Assembly (NCBI RefSeq): GCF_000276805.1
Contig: NZ_AKXQ01000007.1
Location: 1 to 64,000, forward strand
Origin: Moritella dasanensis ArB 0140
GTDB lineage: Bacteria; Pseudomonadota; Gammaproteobacteria; Enterobacterales; Moritellaceae
Reading direction: 5' to 3'
DNA length: 64,000 nucleotides
A program made the translations under genes and the position numbers. Shown here in pieces: positions 27,646 through 37,154 of this stretch. Numbering within the stretch: the first letter of the stretch is position 1; each line of letters begins with the position of its first letter. The notes under the pieces were generated by a model. It did no database searches, was not told the DNA's origin, and saw only the letters and a list, made by a program, of their open reading frames with translations.

Positions 27646-28959
27646 ATGACTGCGATTACGGTTAATGATCTTAAAAAAAACTATTTATTATATGATTCAC
27701 CACTTGACCTGTTAAAAACATATTTATTTCCCAATCGTGTTAAAAAAGAATTCTCGGCCTTAAAGGGGATCTCTTTTACAGCCAATAAAGGTGAAACACT
27801 AGGGATTGTTGGGCATAATGGCTCTGGGAAATCAACATTATTACAAATTATTACTGGCGTATTACAAGCTACATCGGGTAGCGTCAATGTAAATGGACGT
27901 GTTGCTGCGTTGTTAGAACTTGGTTCTGGGTTTAACCCAGAATTCACAGGTCGAGAAAATGTGTGCTTCAATGCATCAATTCTAGGGCTCAGTAAAGAAG
28001 AAATCGCGAGTCGTTTTCAAGATATTGTGGATTTTGCGAATATTGGAGAGTTCATTGAGCGTCCAGTCAAAACTTATTCTTCAGGTATGATGTTGCGTCT
28101 AGCATTTGCAGTCGTTATTAATATCGAACCCGATATATTAATTGTTGACGAAGCACTTTCTGTAGGCGATGACGCCTTTCAAAGAAAATGTTTTTCAAGA
28201 ATTAAACAGCTTCAAGATAATGGCGTCACTATTTTGTTAGTTTCTCATAGCGCTGGTAGCGTTGTCGAACTTTGTGACCGAGCCATTTTACTTGACCATG
28301 GTGAACTTCTCGCCGAAGGTGACCCCAAAGATATTATTAATTGCTACCATAAGCTTATTCATATGGAGGCAAGTAAAAAGCTGGTGTACCGAGAGAAAAT
28401 AAAACTGGGTAATCTCGAACAGGATAAAAAAACAAAGGAAGACCAATCCGAGCCAATTGATAGCTCTCTCTACTCCCCTGATTTAGAGCCAAGCACTACG
28501 ATTTGGTATGAGCAGAGAGGAGCAAAAATAACCAAACCAAGACTCTTAAATGCTGAAGGAAATAGAGTTAACGTACTTCAGTCTGGACGAAAGTATTCAT
28601 TTTGTTACGATGTAGAGCTGAGTGAACCTGTATTTCAATTGGGATTCGGCATGCTCGTTAAGACGATTTCAGGTTATGAAATTGGCGGGGCTACGTCGCA
28701 TCTTAATGATCATGTCGCTATTGATTTTGCAAAAAAAGGTGATCGCTTTACCGTTACGATACAATTTAATTGTAACGTTAGAAATGGGACCTATTTTATG
28801 AACTGTGGTTGTGTCGGGATGGTTGAAGGTACTCTAGAGTTTCTGCACCGAGGCGTTGATGTTTTAATGTTTTCTGTGGTAGGAGAAAACAAACTTAGTA
28901 CGGGCGTTGTCGATTTTTCACCACAATTTTCACAACTTAAACAGCATATACATTCATAA
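27646..28959 (+). CDS. wzt: O-antigen ABC transporter ATPase Wzt with C-terminal glycan-binding domain
   Basis: A 437-residue ATPase: Walker A GHNGSGKST at 56-64, signature YSSGM near 146, Walker B ILIVDEAL near 165. A C-terminal extension of about 150 residues (from about 285) has the beta-sandwich character of the Wzt_C domain that reads the finished end of the glycan. That extension implies a chain-terminating modification recognised before export, as in E. coli O8/O9a or Klebsiella O12. In such systems specificity sits in this domain. Confidence 0.93.
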   Translation: MTAITVNDLKKNYLLYDSPLDLLKTYLFPNRVKKEFSALKGISFTANKGETLGIVGHNGSGKSTLLQIITGVLQATSGSVNVNGRVAALLELGSGFNPEFTGRENVCFNASILGLSKEEIASRFQDIVDFANIGEFIERPVKTYSSGMMLRLAFAVVINIEPDILIVDEALSVGDDAFQRKCFSRIKQLQDNGVTILLVSHSAGSVVELCDRAILLDHGELLAEGDPKDIINCYHKLIHMEASKKLVYREKIKLGNLEQDKKTKEDQSEPIDSSLYSPDLEPSTTIWYEQRGAKITKPRLLNAEGNRVNVLQSGRKYSFCYDVELSEPVFQLGFGMLVKTISGYEIGGATSHLNDHVAIDFAKKGDRFTVTIQFNCNVRNGTYFMNCGCVGMVEGTLEFLHRGVDVLMFSVVGENKLSTGVVDFSPQFSQLKQHIHS

Positions 28960-29070
28960 TAGTTTACTTAGTCTTAGTAACAACTAAGTGCAGACAATGT
29001 ACTTCAGGCTTTGTTTTGCTTTGTTTTAAGGTAATTATAGAAGTTTTTTTTAATTTTGTAGGCAATTTAA

Positions 29071-32000
29071 ATGACAGAAAAAACAATAGTAATGGTTCTT
29101 GGGATGCACCGTAGTGGCACAAGTGCTATTACCAAAGGGTTGGAAACACTGGGCGTATCGCTAAGTGAAAATGTACTACCTGAGAGTGAAGCGAATAAAA
29201 AAGGATACTGGGAGGATTTAGAGGTTTTATCAATTAATGAAAAACTACTCCATTATGCAGGGCTAGAATGGTATTCGCCTTCTCCGTTTCCAATTGATAA
29301 ACTTGCAGAACCTTTTTGCCTGGATCTAATCGATAAAGCAACGTCTTTACTGAACAGAAAACTATCAGAGCATCTATTATGGGGTTTCAAAGAACCTAGA
29401 TCTTCTCGACTATTACCTTTTTGGTTAGCAGTGTTTAAACGTGCTGAAATCAAGCCTAAATTTATATTAGCTATTAGAAATCCCTTAGATGTAGCTTTTT
29501 CATTAGAAAAAAGAGATAAATTTAGTCGCTTACACTCATTCCACTTGTGGCTGTTACATGTTATTCCTAATCTAGAGGCATTAACTGAATTTGATTCTGC
29601 AATTGTAGATTTTTCCTCGTTGTTAGCAGAGCCTGAGAAAACTATGAACTATATTGCAGAAAGATTAAACCTTCCGGTTAATGAAAAGCTTTTGTCTCAA
29701 TTTAGTGAAAACCACTTAGATTCCTCTTTATGTCATAGTAGCAGCAATCTATCAGACCTTATCACAAGCAAAGATTCTAATGACTTATTATTAAAGGCAT
29801 ATACAGCGCTGCTTAATGCTAGTTTAAATATTGATGAAGTTAAGGGCTTAAACACTAAAAATAATTTTGCCGAACTTGTTACGGAATTCGAGATGAGTCA
29901 AAGCGACATTTTATCAGACTTATTGCTTCCTATACATGAAAGTTACTGGGAAAAACTGGATTTATATGAAAAATACTGGAAACTACTCCATGAAAAAAAC
30001 TTGTTGGGCATCCATTGTAATAAACTAGAAAGTGATCATCTAAACAGAGTTAATACCTTAGAAAGTGATCATCTAAACAGAGTTAATACCTTAGAAATAG
30101 CTCTCAACAGCTCAGGAGATAAACTTAATCTTCTATATCAATCGACCAGCTGGAAACTTACAAAGCCCCTTCGTTGGATTACTCGTTGTATACGGGGAGA
30201 GTGGGGAACTGCAATCGCACCTTTTTACAATATAAAAATCATACGTAAAATTAAAATATTGAATGATATAAGTCAACGCCATGGTGGCTTTTCTATCAAT
30301 GCAACTAAAGCATTCAGAAAAATAAAACGAACAGGACTTTCCTCCCTTATTAAGCAGATTAAGGAACGGTTAGTACAACAAAATGATATTCTGGAAGTAA
30401 TCCAAGCGACAGGCGGTAATATCGCATTCGATGAGCTAACAAAAAAATATAGCTTAACTGAAAAAAAGGTGACTTACACTTATCTGCCTTTGCGTAAACC
30501 TCCTTATTTTAAAGATAAAATTAATGAAATTGATGATCTTAAATTCTCTATTGTCATGCCTGTGTACAATACGCCACTTGATATGTTGGAGAAGGCTATT
30601 GATTCAGTGCAATCACAATGGTATGAAAATTGGGAGTTAATTTTAATTGATGATGCTAGCCCTGATGAAAAAGTAAGAGAGGCTCTCGAAACGATCTCGG
30701 ATGAACGTATTAGCGTACTTTACTCTAAAAGTAATGGTGGAATCTCAACTGCTACAAATATAGGTCTGCATGAAGCAAATGGAGATTATGTTGTATTCAT
30801 GGACCATGATGATGAATTAACAACAGACTGTTTGTATGAATTAGCTTGCTGTATAAATGAAGAAAACTCTGATTTTATTTATTCAGATGAAGATAAAATT
30901 GATGAGCAAGGTCGTTTTACTCAGCCTCATTTTAAACCTGATTGGTCTCCTGAGACAATGATGAGCTTGATGTATGTTTGCCATGTTACATGTGTTCGCC
31001 GAAGCCTTATCGAAAAGGTAGGAGAATTGAACTCTGACTTTAATGGCGCGCAAGATTGGGATTATATTTTAAGGGTGTCTGAACAAGCAAAAATTATTAG
31101 TCATATCCCAAAGGTTCTATATCATTGGCGTATATTACCTGAATCAATAGCTTCGAATATTGAGGCTAAACCTTATGCGATTGAGGCATCTAAAAAGGTG
31201 CGAGAAGCGGCAATACAACGCCGAGGACTAAATGCCGAGGTAGAACCATTGCCACATGTCCCTGGTTTTTTTCGTGTGAATTATCTACCCGAAGGAAATG
31301 AGCTCATTTCAATTATCATTCCGAGTCGAGATAATATCGACGTATTAAAGCGATGTATTGACTCTATTTTAGAAAAAACAACATTGAAAAATTTTGAAAT
31401 AATCTTAGTTGATAACGGATCTGAGAAATCAGTATCATTAAATTATTACAAGGAAATTTCAAATTATTCACAGTGTGAAGTGATCCGTCATGATTATCCT
31501 TTCAACTTTTCTGAATTATGCAATGTTGGAGCGAATCACTCCAAAGGCGATTACTTACTGTTTTTAAATGATGATACTGAAGTTTTAACTCCTGACTGGC
31601 TAGAACGATTACTGGGGTATGCACGATTAAAGCACATCGGGGCTGTCGGTGCTAAATTGTTATATCCAAACCAGACCATTCAACACTCAGGTTTAACTTC
31701 GATATATGCAGGCCCTGCACATGCTTTAATGGGGGTTGATAAAAATGAGCCGGGTTATTTTTTAAGAAACAGTATCGAATATAACTGGCTAGCAGTAACT
31801 GGCGCTTGTTTAATGATCGAAAAAAACAAATTTGATGCTATTGGTCAATTTGATGAGTCTTTTCCTATTGCTTACAACGATGTTGAACTTTGTTATCGCT
31901 TGCATGACCGAGAATTTTATAATGTTGTCATTCCTGCTGTCGAATTAATTCACTATGAATCAATATCAAGAGGAAATGATGATCAGTGTAAAGAGAAGCA

Positions 32001-32130
32001 GCTACGTCTTAAGAAAGAGCTAGGAAGGTTAAATGCAAAATATAGCCACTTACAAAAAGGCCATGATCCTTATTTTAATCCTAACTTTCACCCAAATGGT
32101 ACAAAATTTGAAATCGCTCAAGAAATGTAA
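29071..32130 (+). CDS. Three-domain protein: sulfotransferase-like plus two GT2 glycosyltransferase domains
   Basis: A 1019-residue protein with no membrane segment. Residues 5-270 look like a sulfotransferase fold, with the PAPS-binding loop LGMHRSGTS at 10-18 and a downstream RNPLDVAFS segment. A charged linker (270-480) contains a perfect 11-residue tandem duplication at 320-341. GT2 domain 1 starts near 490 (FSIVMPVYNTPL, DHDDE near 578), GT2 domain 2 near 745 (ISIIIPSRDN, NDDTE near 833, with a CYRLHDRE-type end). It probably adds sugars to the O chain and may sulfate it. The sulfate role is an inference from the loop alone. It lies 111 bp after wzt. Confidence 0.82.
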   Translation: MTEKTIVMVLGMHRSGTSAITKGLETLGVSLSENVLPESEANKKGYWEDLEVLSINEKLLHYAGLEWYSPSPFPIDKLAEPFCLDLIDKATSLLNRKLSEHLLWGFKEPRSSRLLPFWLAVFKRAEIKPKFILAIRNPLDVAFSLEKRDKFSRLHSFHLWLLHVIPNLEALTEFDSAIVDFSSLLAEPEKTMNYIAERLNLPVNEKLLSQFSENHLDSSLCHSSSNLSDLITSKDSNDLLLKAYTALLNASLNIDEVKGLNTKNNFAELVTEFEMSQSDILSDLLLPIHESYWEKLDLYEKYWKLLHEKNLLGIHCNKLESDHLNRVNTLESDHLNRVNTLEIALNSSGDKLNLLYQSTSWKLTKPLRWITRCIRGEWGTAIAPFYNIKIIRKIKILNDISQRHGGFSINATKAFRKIKRTGLSSLIKQIKERLVQQNDILEVIQATGGNIAFDELTKKYSLTEKKVTYTYLPLRKPPYFKDKINEIDDLKFSIVMPVYNTPLDMLEKAIDSVQSQWYENWELILIDDASPDEKVREALETISDERISVLYSKSNGGISTATNIGLHEANGDYVVFMDHDDELTTDCLYELACCINEENSDFIYSDEDKIDEQGRFTQPHFKPDWSPETMMSLMYVCHVTCVRRSLIEKVGELNSDFNGAQDWDYILRVSEQAKIISHIPKVLYHWRILPESIASNIEAKPYAIEASKKVREAAIQRRGLNAEVEPLPHVPGFFRVNYLPEGNELISIIIPSRDNIDVLKRCIDSILEKTTLKNFEIILVDNGSEKSVSLNYYKEISNYSQCEVIRHDYPFNFSELCNVGANHSKGDYLLFLNDDTEVLTPDWLERLLGYARLKHIGAVGAKLLYPNQTIQHSGLTSIYAGPAHALMGVDKNEPGYFLRNSIEYNWLAVTGACLMIEKNKFDAIGQFDESFPIAYNDVELCYRLHDREFYNVVIPAVELIHYESISRGNDDQCKEKQLRLKKELGRLNAKYSHLQKGHDPYFNPNFHPNGTKFEIAQEM
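30028..30093 (+). repeat. Perfect 33-bp tandem duplication in the glycosyltransferase linker
   Basis: Two directly adjacent identical 33-bp units (30028-30060, 30061-30093), in frame, encode the same 11 residues (ESDHLNRVNTL) twice. Identity at synonymous sites points to a recent slippage event. It lengthens the linker between the sulfotransferase-like and GT2 domains. Confidence 0.97.
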
Positions 32131-32144
32131 ACAGAGAGAAAGTC

Positions 32145-33929
32145 ATGAGTAATTTATTAATAACACTAAAGAACAAAATAGACGAAGCTGGAATTGTTTC
32201 ATTTGATTTTTTTGACACATTGTTCACAAGAGCGTGTATTGACCCTGAAGATGTGTTTCATCTTGTTGCAAATAAGTGTGACTTCCCTGATTTTAAACGT
32301 GTACGCAAAGAATCCCAGATTAAAGGGTTTCAGTTGATGCATAACGAAGGGAGGAATGAAATTACTTTTGATGATATTTATAAATGTTTTGATGTCGATA
32401 AAGAAAAAAAAATTAAATTACAACAAAGTGAACAAGAAGTAGAGGAGCTTATTGTAAAGCCAAATCCAGAAATGTTACCTGTATTTGAATACTGTATAGC
32501 TCAAGGAAAAAAAGTAGTAATTGTCTCTGATATGTATATTTCTAAAGATTTCTTTATTAATGTATTGAAAAGCAATGGTTTTCCAGAAGTGGATTTATAT
32601 GTTTCTTGTGATGAAAATGCAACTAAACGGGATTGTGGACACCTATTTGATCTTGTTGTCAAGAATACAAATATTGAACCAAGAAATATTTTCCATATTG
32701 GTGATAATTACCATGCTGACGTTGTTAAAGCTGAAGAAAGAGGGTTAATTGCACATCATTACCACCCTTTTTGGGATATTAAAGAAACTGATATAGGTAA
32801 CGTGGAACTTTCGACATCAATTGCTTATGGTGTTCAGCGACTTAATTCAATTAATAATGTAAATGAAAAGTTAAAAAAAATAGGGTATGATTTTGCAGGT
32901 CCATTAGCGATTGGCTATTTACAGTGGATTCATGAACAATCTAAGAAAGACGATATTGACTTGTTGCTATTTGTTTCTCGTGATGGGTATATATTAGAGC
33001 ATTTATCAAATTTATACCCTAATCAATTTGATTTACCTGCGCATAAATACTTCTTGTCATCACGAGTTTTACTGATAACTTCAATGATAAATGATCAAAA
33101 TTTTCATGAGTTTATTCCATATTTTCTATCTGGGAGTGACGGCTTATCAGCCTTTGAAATTTTGGAACGAATTGGTGTCGCATCACCATCAAAAGAGGTA
33201 ATGGCTGATCTGGGGCTTGATGACAACTTAATAATCACGCCTGAACTGTATTCTACCGTTGCCCAATTTATATTTGCTATGCGCTGGGAAATTCTGAAGG
33301 TTTGTAGAAGAAATCTAAGTGCACTTTATGAACAGGTTCAGCAATTGGAGATTAAACCTGGAATGAAGGTTGCCATGGTTGATGTTGGTTGGAATGGGAC
33401 TATGCAAAAATATCTTGATGCATTTCTTCGTGATAACTTTGGTGCGACATTATCAGGTTATTATATAGGATTAACTAATCAAACTGAATGTGTCGAACGT
33501 AGACAGAGTCTTGATATGAAAGCTATGTTTGACCCTAATATAGAATCAGAAAATTTTATTGGAGAGTTATTTGATTCACGAGTTTTAGTTGAGTTATTGT
33601 TTTCAGCACCTCATGAATCAATAATTGGTTTAAGCCTCGATAAGAAAGGAAAATTAAATGCTATCAAAGATAAAGGTAGAGGTCGAGTAAATGACCATAA
33701 TACTATAAGCGTCGATATAATTGATGGTGCATCTAAGTTTTTTCATGATTATTTAGGTTTCATTAACAAACTTGAGCTGAACATCGATGGTTACGATTTA
33801 TCTCGCAGTATTATTCATCATATAAAAAATAAAGATAATAGCGTCTTGTTCTCTTCAGATAATATGCAGGGTTTTGATGCTTGGGGTAGCTCTAAAAATA
33901 TATCAAAGATAGAGCATCCTAGGCTATAG
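32145..33929 (+). CDS. HAD-superfamily protein of surface-polysaccharide loci (COG5610-like)
   Basis: A 594-residue protein. Its N-terminal 210 residues form a HAD-type hydrolase domain: motif I SFDFFDTLFTR, a VIVSDMYIS motif II and FHIGDNYHADVVKA as motif IV. The second aspartate of the usual DxD motif I is replaced by Phe, as in dehalogenase-like branches. The remaining 380 residues form a second domain not recognised by me, containing FVSRDGYIL and VDVGWNGTMQ. Such proteins occur beside glycosyltransferases, role unknown. It starts 14 bp after the previous stop. Confidence 0.7.
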   Translation: MSNLLITLKNKIDEAGIVSFDFFDTLFTRACIDPEDVFHLVANKCDFPDFKRVRKESQIKGFQLMHNEGRNEITFDDIYKCFDVDKEKKIKLQQSEQEVEELIVKPNPEMLPVFEYCIAQGKKVVIVSDMYISKDFFINVLKSNGFPEVDLYVSCDENATKRDCGHLFDLVVKNTNIEPRNIFHIGDNYHADVVKAEERGLIAHHYHPFWDIKETDIGNVELSTSIAYGVQRLNSINNVNEKLKKIGYDFAGPLAIGYLQWIHEQSKKDDIDLLLFVSRDGYILEHLSNLYPNQFDLPAHKYFLSSRVLLITSMINDQNFHEFIPYFLSGSDGLSAFEILERIGVASPSKEVMADLGLDDNLIITPELYSTVAQFIFAMRWEILKVCRRNLSALYEQVQQLEIKPGMKVAMVDVGWNGTMQKYLDAFLRDNFGATLSGYYIGLTNQTECVERRQSLDMKAMFDPNIESENFIGELFDSRVLVELLFSAPHESIIGLSLDKKGKLNAIKDKGRGRVNDHNTISVDIIDGASKFFHDYLGFINKLELNIDGYDLSRSIIHHIKNKDNSVLFSSDNMQGFDAWGSSKNISKIEHPRL

Positions 33930-33930
33930 C

Positions 33931-33970
33931 ATTAATGCTGTAGTTATAGGAAAAAAACTACAGCATCAAT
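33931..33970 (+). repeat. Long hairpin between the HAD gene and the downstream cassette
   Basis: A 15-bp stem with one mismatch (ATTAATGCTGTAGTT pairing with AACTACAGCATCAAT, loop of 10). No T-run follows, so it is at best a weak terminator or a processing site. It lies in the only sizeable gap (141 bp) before the coupled genes that start at 34071. Confidence 0.7.
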
Positions 33971-34070
33971 CAGAGCAGATTGAATTTATTTAAATTATAA
34001 ATTTAATGAATTAGAATGAGTAGAAGATAGTTTTTACTTTACTCGACCGCAAAGATTAAAAAGGAAAATA

Positions 34071-34850
34071 ATGAATAATAATGCATTAATAGGATATTCA
34101 GGTTTTGTCGGTAGTACTTTATTAAAACAGGCAAGCTTTAAATATCTATATCGTTCGACCAATATCGAACAGATTCAAAATAACGAGTTTGATACTGTCG
34201 TTTGTGCAGGTGCTCCTGCTCAAAAGTGGCTAGCAAATAAAGAACCGCAAGAAGATAAAGCGATTATAGATACCTTAATCGGCCATTTAGCGACTATAAA
34301 ATGCAAAAAATTTATATTAATCAGCACGGTTGATGTTTTTATTGATCCAACAGACATTGATGAATTAACTTCTGTTGATGAAGCTGGTTTACATGCATAT
34401 GGTTTGCATCGCCGCCAGTTAGAAAAATTTGTTGAAGATAATTTTGACGATTATTTAATTATTAGACTTCCAGGTTTAGTTGGTCCTGGTTTAAAGAAAA
34501 ATGTAATTTTTGATTTTTTAAATAATAATAATTTAGACGCAATCGAAAGCCGTGGAGTATTTCAGTTTTATCCAATGGTTAACCTTTGGGCTGATATTCA
34601 GCTAGCAGAAAAAGAAAACCTAAAGTTAGTGCACTTTACCGCAGCGCCTGTTTCAGTCAGTACTATTGCTTGTAAAGGATTTGGGATTGACTTTAAAAAC
34701 GAAATATTAGAGTCGCCTGCAAGCTATAATTTTAAAACTCGTTATGCTGGTATTTTTTCAGGGGCTTCCTGCTACCAGTATAGCGTCAAAGAAACATTGC
34801 TAGCGATACGTGCTTACGCACAATCTGAACCACTAAAGGCTGGGCTATGA
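34071..34850 (+). CDS. NAD(P)-dependent sugar epimerase/reductase-like protein (SDR fold)
   Basis: A 259-residue Rossmann-fold protein. A shortened nucleotide motif GYSGFVGSTL is at 8-17, followed by VDVFIDP and a YGLHRRQLEKF segment where SDR enzymes have YxxxK (here Y-x3-R). The altered catalytic lysine makes the reaction uncertain. It is preceded by AAGGA and its stop overlaps the next start (ATGA), the first of a series of such overlaps. Probably it modifies an unusual sugar. Confidence 0.65.
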   Translation: MNNNALIGYSGFVGSTLLKQASFKYLYRSTNIEQIQNNEFDTVVCAGAPAQKWLANKEPQEDKAIIDTLIGHLATIKCKKFILISTVDVFIDPTDIDELTSVDEAGLHAYGLHRRQLEKFVEDNFDDYLIIRLPGLVGPGLKKNVIFDFLNNNNLDAIESRGVFQFYPMVNLWADIQLAEKENLKLVHFTAAPVSVSTIACKGFGIDFKNEILESPASYNFKTRYAGIFSGASCYQYSVKETLLAIRAYAQSEPLKAGL

Positions 34851-35674
34851 AGCTTTCTATTTCTAATATTGCTTGGGAAATTTCAATCGATGAAGATGTG
34901 GCAGCGGTTTTAAATAAATATCAAGTAGATGCTATTGATGTAGCTCCGCCAAAATACTTCCCTAGAGTGAGTGATGCAAGTGAATCTGATATTCAGTTAA
35001 TTAAAAAATATTGGGAAGATAAAAATATAAGCATCATTGGTATGCAGTCACTTCTTTTTGGTACGCAAGGTTTAAATGTATTCGGCAGTGCTAAGAGCCA
35101 ATCCTTGATGCTCGAACATTTATCCCATATTTGCCATATAGGTAAGCTACTAGGAGCGATTAAGTTAGTATTCGGCTCTCCACGTAATCGAGACCGCTCT
35201 GGTTTTGACGACGAGGAAGCTCGTGGTATTGCGAAAGATTTTTTTGTTCGCCTTGGTGATATAGCCAAAGAACATGGTGTTATTATTTGCTTAGAACCTA
35301 ATCCTATTTGTTACAATGCTAACTTCATGGTTAATAGCCTTGAAACCGCTTCTATGGTTGAGCTGATTAATCATTCTAATATTAAGATGCAGCTTGATGT
35401 TGGGGCAATGATGATTAATGATGAAGATCCTGAGGTTATTATTCCAAAAATAGCACATTTAGTTGGGCATATTCATATCAGTGAACCACAATTGGCTTCA
35501 ATTAATATTGATAATAAATATCATCATGTTGTTTCGCTTTTGTTACGTCAATATTTACCTGACAAAGACATTACGATTGAGATGCTGACATCCAATCAAA
35601 ATAGTTCTTTAGATGAGATCGAGCAGAGTATTAAATTTGTATCAGAAACTTATATGAAGAAGACAAGTCAATGA
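34847..35674 (+). CDS. Sugar phosphate isomerase/epimerase (AP endonuclease 2-like TIM barrel)
   Basis: A 275-residue TIM-barrel protein of the xylose-isomerase-like group. Likely metal ligands are visible in CLEPNP (Glu), QLDVGAM (Asp), HIHISEP (His) and the final TIEML (Glu). This family carries out isomerisation or epimerisation of small sugars. It overlaps both neighbours by 4 bp (ATGA), so translation is coupled. The substrate is unknown; the neighbours suggest it helps to make a special O-antigen sugar. Confidence 0.75.
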   Translation: MKLSISNIAWEISIDEDVAAVLNKYQVDAIDVAPPKYFPRVSDASESDIQLIKKYWEDKNISIIGMQSLLFGTQGLNVFGSAKSQSLMLEHLSHICHIGKLLGAIKLVFGSPRNRDRSGFDDEEARGIAKDFFVRLGDIAKEHGVIICLEPNPICYNANFMVNSLETASMVELINHSNIKMQLDVGAMMINDEDPEVIIPKIAHLVGHIHISEPQLASINIDNKYHHVVSLLLRQYLPDKDITIEMLTSNQNSSLDEIEQSIKFVSETYMKKTSQ

Positions 35675-36021
35675 AATGGATCATACTTATTTTAGGGGTT
35701 TTATCTAATGCCTCTGCAAGTGCATTGATTAAAGTTGCAATGACTCCACCAAGAAAACTTCCCTCTCTCTCTGAGCCAATGTCTTTATTGCAAAACTGGC
35801 CATTATGGTTAGGCTTATTTCTGTATGGAATGGCTTTTATTTTATATGCACTTGCATTAACTCGATTACCATTAAATGTTGCGCATCCAATACTAACGAG
35901 TGGCTCTATTGCTGTCGTGGCTATGTTTTCAGTGTTTATTTTTGGTGAACAATTATCAACAATAAATCTCCTTGGTATTGGCCTGATCATGGCTGGTGTT
36001 GCCGCATTGACTTTAAATTAG
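35671..36021 (+). CDS. Small four-helix membrane protein of the SMR/EamA type (ArnE/ArnF-like)
   Basis: A 116-residue protein with four hydrophobic helices. The first carries SNASASALIKVAM and the last GIGLIMAGVAAL, and a PLNVAHPILTSGS loop lies between helices, as in ArnE/ArnF and other small SMR relatives. ArnE/ArnF flip undecaprenyl-phosphate-linked aminoarabinose; other relatives export drugs. Between sugar enzymes and polyprenyl-phosphate glycosyltransferases, a flippase role is the natural inference. It overlaps the upstream gene by 4 bp. Confidence 0.75.
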   Translation: MKWIILILGVLSNASASALIKVAMTPPRKLPSLSEPMSLLQNWPLWLGLFLYGMAFILYALALTRLPLNVAHPILTSGSIAVVAMFSVFIFGEQLSTINLLGIGLIMAGVAALTLN

Positions 36022-36029
36022 TGATTAAT

Positions 36030-37154
36030 ATGAATGAAATTAAGAAAGATATTGCAATTATAGGTGGTGGTTTTTTTGGGTTATATATTGCTGAATATTT
36101 TGCACGAATAGGAAAAAGCGTTGTTATCATCGAAAAAGAAAAAGATGCGATGCAGCGTGCATCGTATGCCAATCAGGCAAGAGTGCACAATGGTTATCAT
36201 TATCCGCGTAGTATTTTAACCGCTTTAAGATCTCGCATGTCCTTTCCTCGATTCGTTGATGAGTTTAAAGAATGTATAGATGATGAATTTGATAAATATT
36301 ACATGATTGCAAATAGGTTGGGGAAGGTTAGTCCAAATCAATTTCATAAATTTTGTGACCGAATTGGTGCTCCTTGTAATCCAGCACCTGATCATATAAA
36401 AAAATTGACGAATCCAAAAATGATCGATGCAGTATTCTCAACTAAAGAATTTGCCTTTGACTCTACGATCCTTAAATCGACTATGTTAGATAGAATTCAA
36501 AATGCAGGTGTTGAAATTTTGTGTAATCATAGTGTTGAACGCATTGTTTATGATGAAAAGATCTCAAGATTGAACCTTACTGTTTCTACTGAAGAAGATC
36601 TGCTTCATATTTCTGCAAAACAAGTGTTCAATTGCACTTACTCCATGTTGAATTCAGTTCTGTCACAATCAAAAATTGAATTAATTCCATTGCGCCATGA
36701 AATGACAGAAATGTGTATTGTTGATGTCCCAAATGAACTTAAAAATGTTGGGATTACTGTCATGTGTGGGCCTTTCTTTTCTGTTATGCCATTTCCATCG
36801 AAGAACGCACATTCTCTTAGCCATGTCAGATATACACCACATTATGAATGGAATGATAATGAGGGGGGGTATATGGATGCCCATAAACATTATAAAGAAG
36901 CAATAAAAGCATCTGCATGGAAAAAAATGAAATATGATGCTCAACGTTACATACCAATATTAAGTGATTTAAAATACAAAGAATCTTTGTGGGAGGTTAA
37001 AACTATATTGCCTCGCAGTGACTCTGATGATTCTCGACCAATTTTATTCCGTGCCAATTATGCATTACCAGGTTTCCACTGTGTAATGGGTGGGAAAATT
37101 GATAATGTATATGATGCAATTGAAACTATTAATAATTTAGGATTGGATAGATGA
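36030..37154 (+). CDS. FAD-dependent oxidoreductase (DAO type)
   Basis: A 374-residue flavoprotein with an N-terminal dinucleotide fold: IAIIGGGFFGLYIAEYFA, then VVIIEKE as the ribose-binding strand. A second conserved-looking segment, RVHNGYHYPRS, follows at about residues 48-60. The C terminus (GFHCVMGGKIDNVYDA) closes the FAD site. It should oxidise an amine or alcohol on an unknown substrate. A GTG at 36021 overlaps the previous stop (TAGTG) and would couple the genes; neither start has a clear ribosome site. Its stop overlaps the next ATG. Confidence 0.72.
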   Translation: MNEIKKDIAIIGGGFFGLYIAEYFARIGKSVVIIEKEKDAMQRASYANQARVHNGYHYPRSILTALRSRMSFPRFVDEFKECIDDEFDKYYMIANRLGKVSPNQFHKFCDRIGAPCNPAPDHIKKLTNPKMIDAVFSTKEFAFDSTILKSTMLDRIQNAGVEILCNHSVERIVYDEKISRLNLTVSTEEDLLHISAKQVFNCTYSMLNSVLSQSKIELIPLRHEMTEMCIVDVPNELKNVGITVMCGPFFSVMPFPSKNAHSLSHVRYTPHYEWNDNEGGYMDAHKHYKEAIKASAWKKMKYDAQRYIPILSDLKYKESLWEVKTILPRSDSDDSRPILFRANYALPGFHCVMGGKIDNVYDAIETINNLGLDR

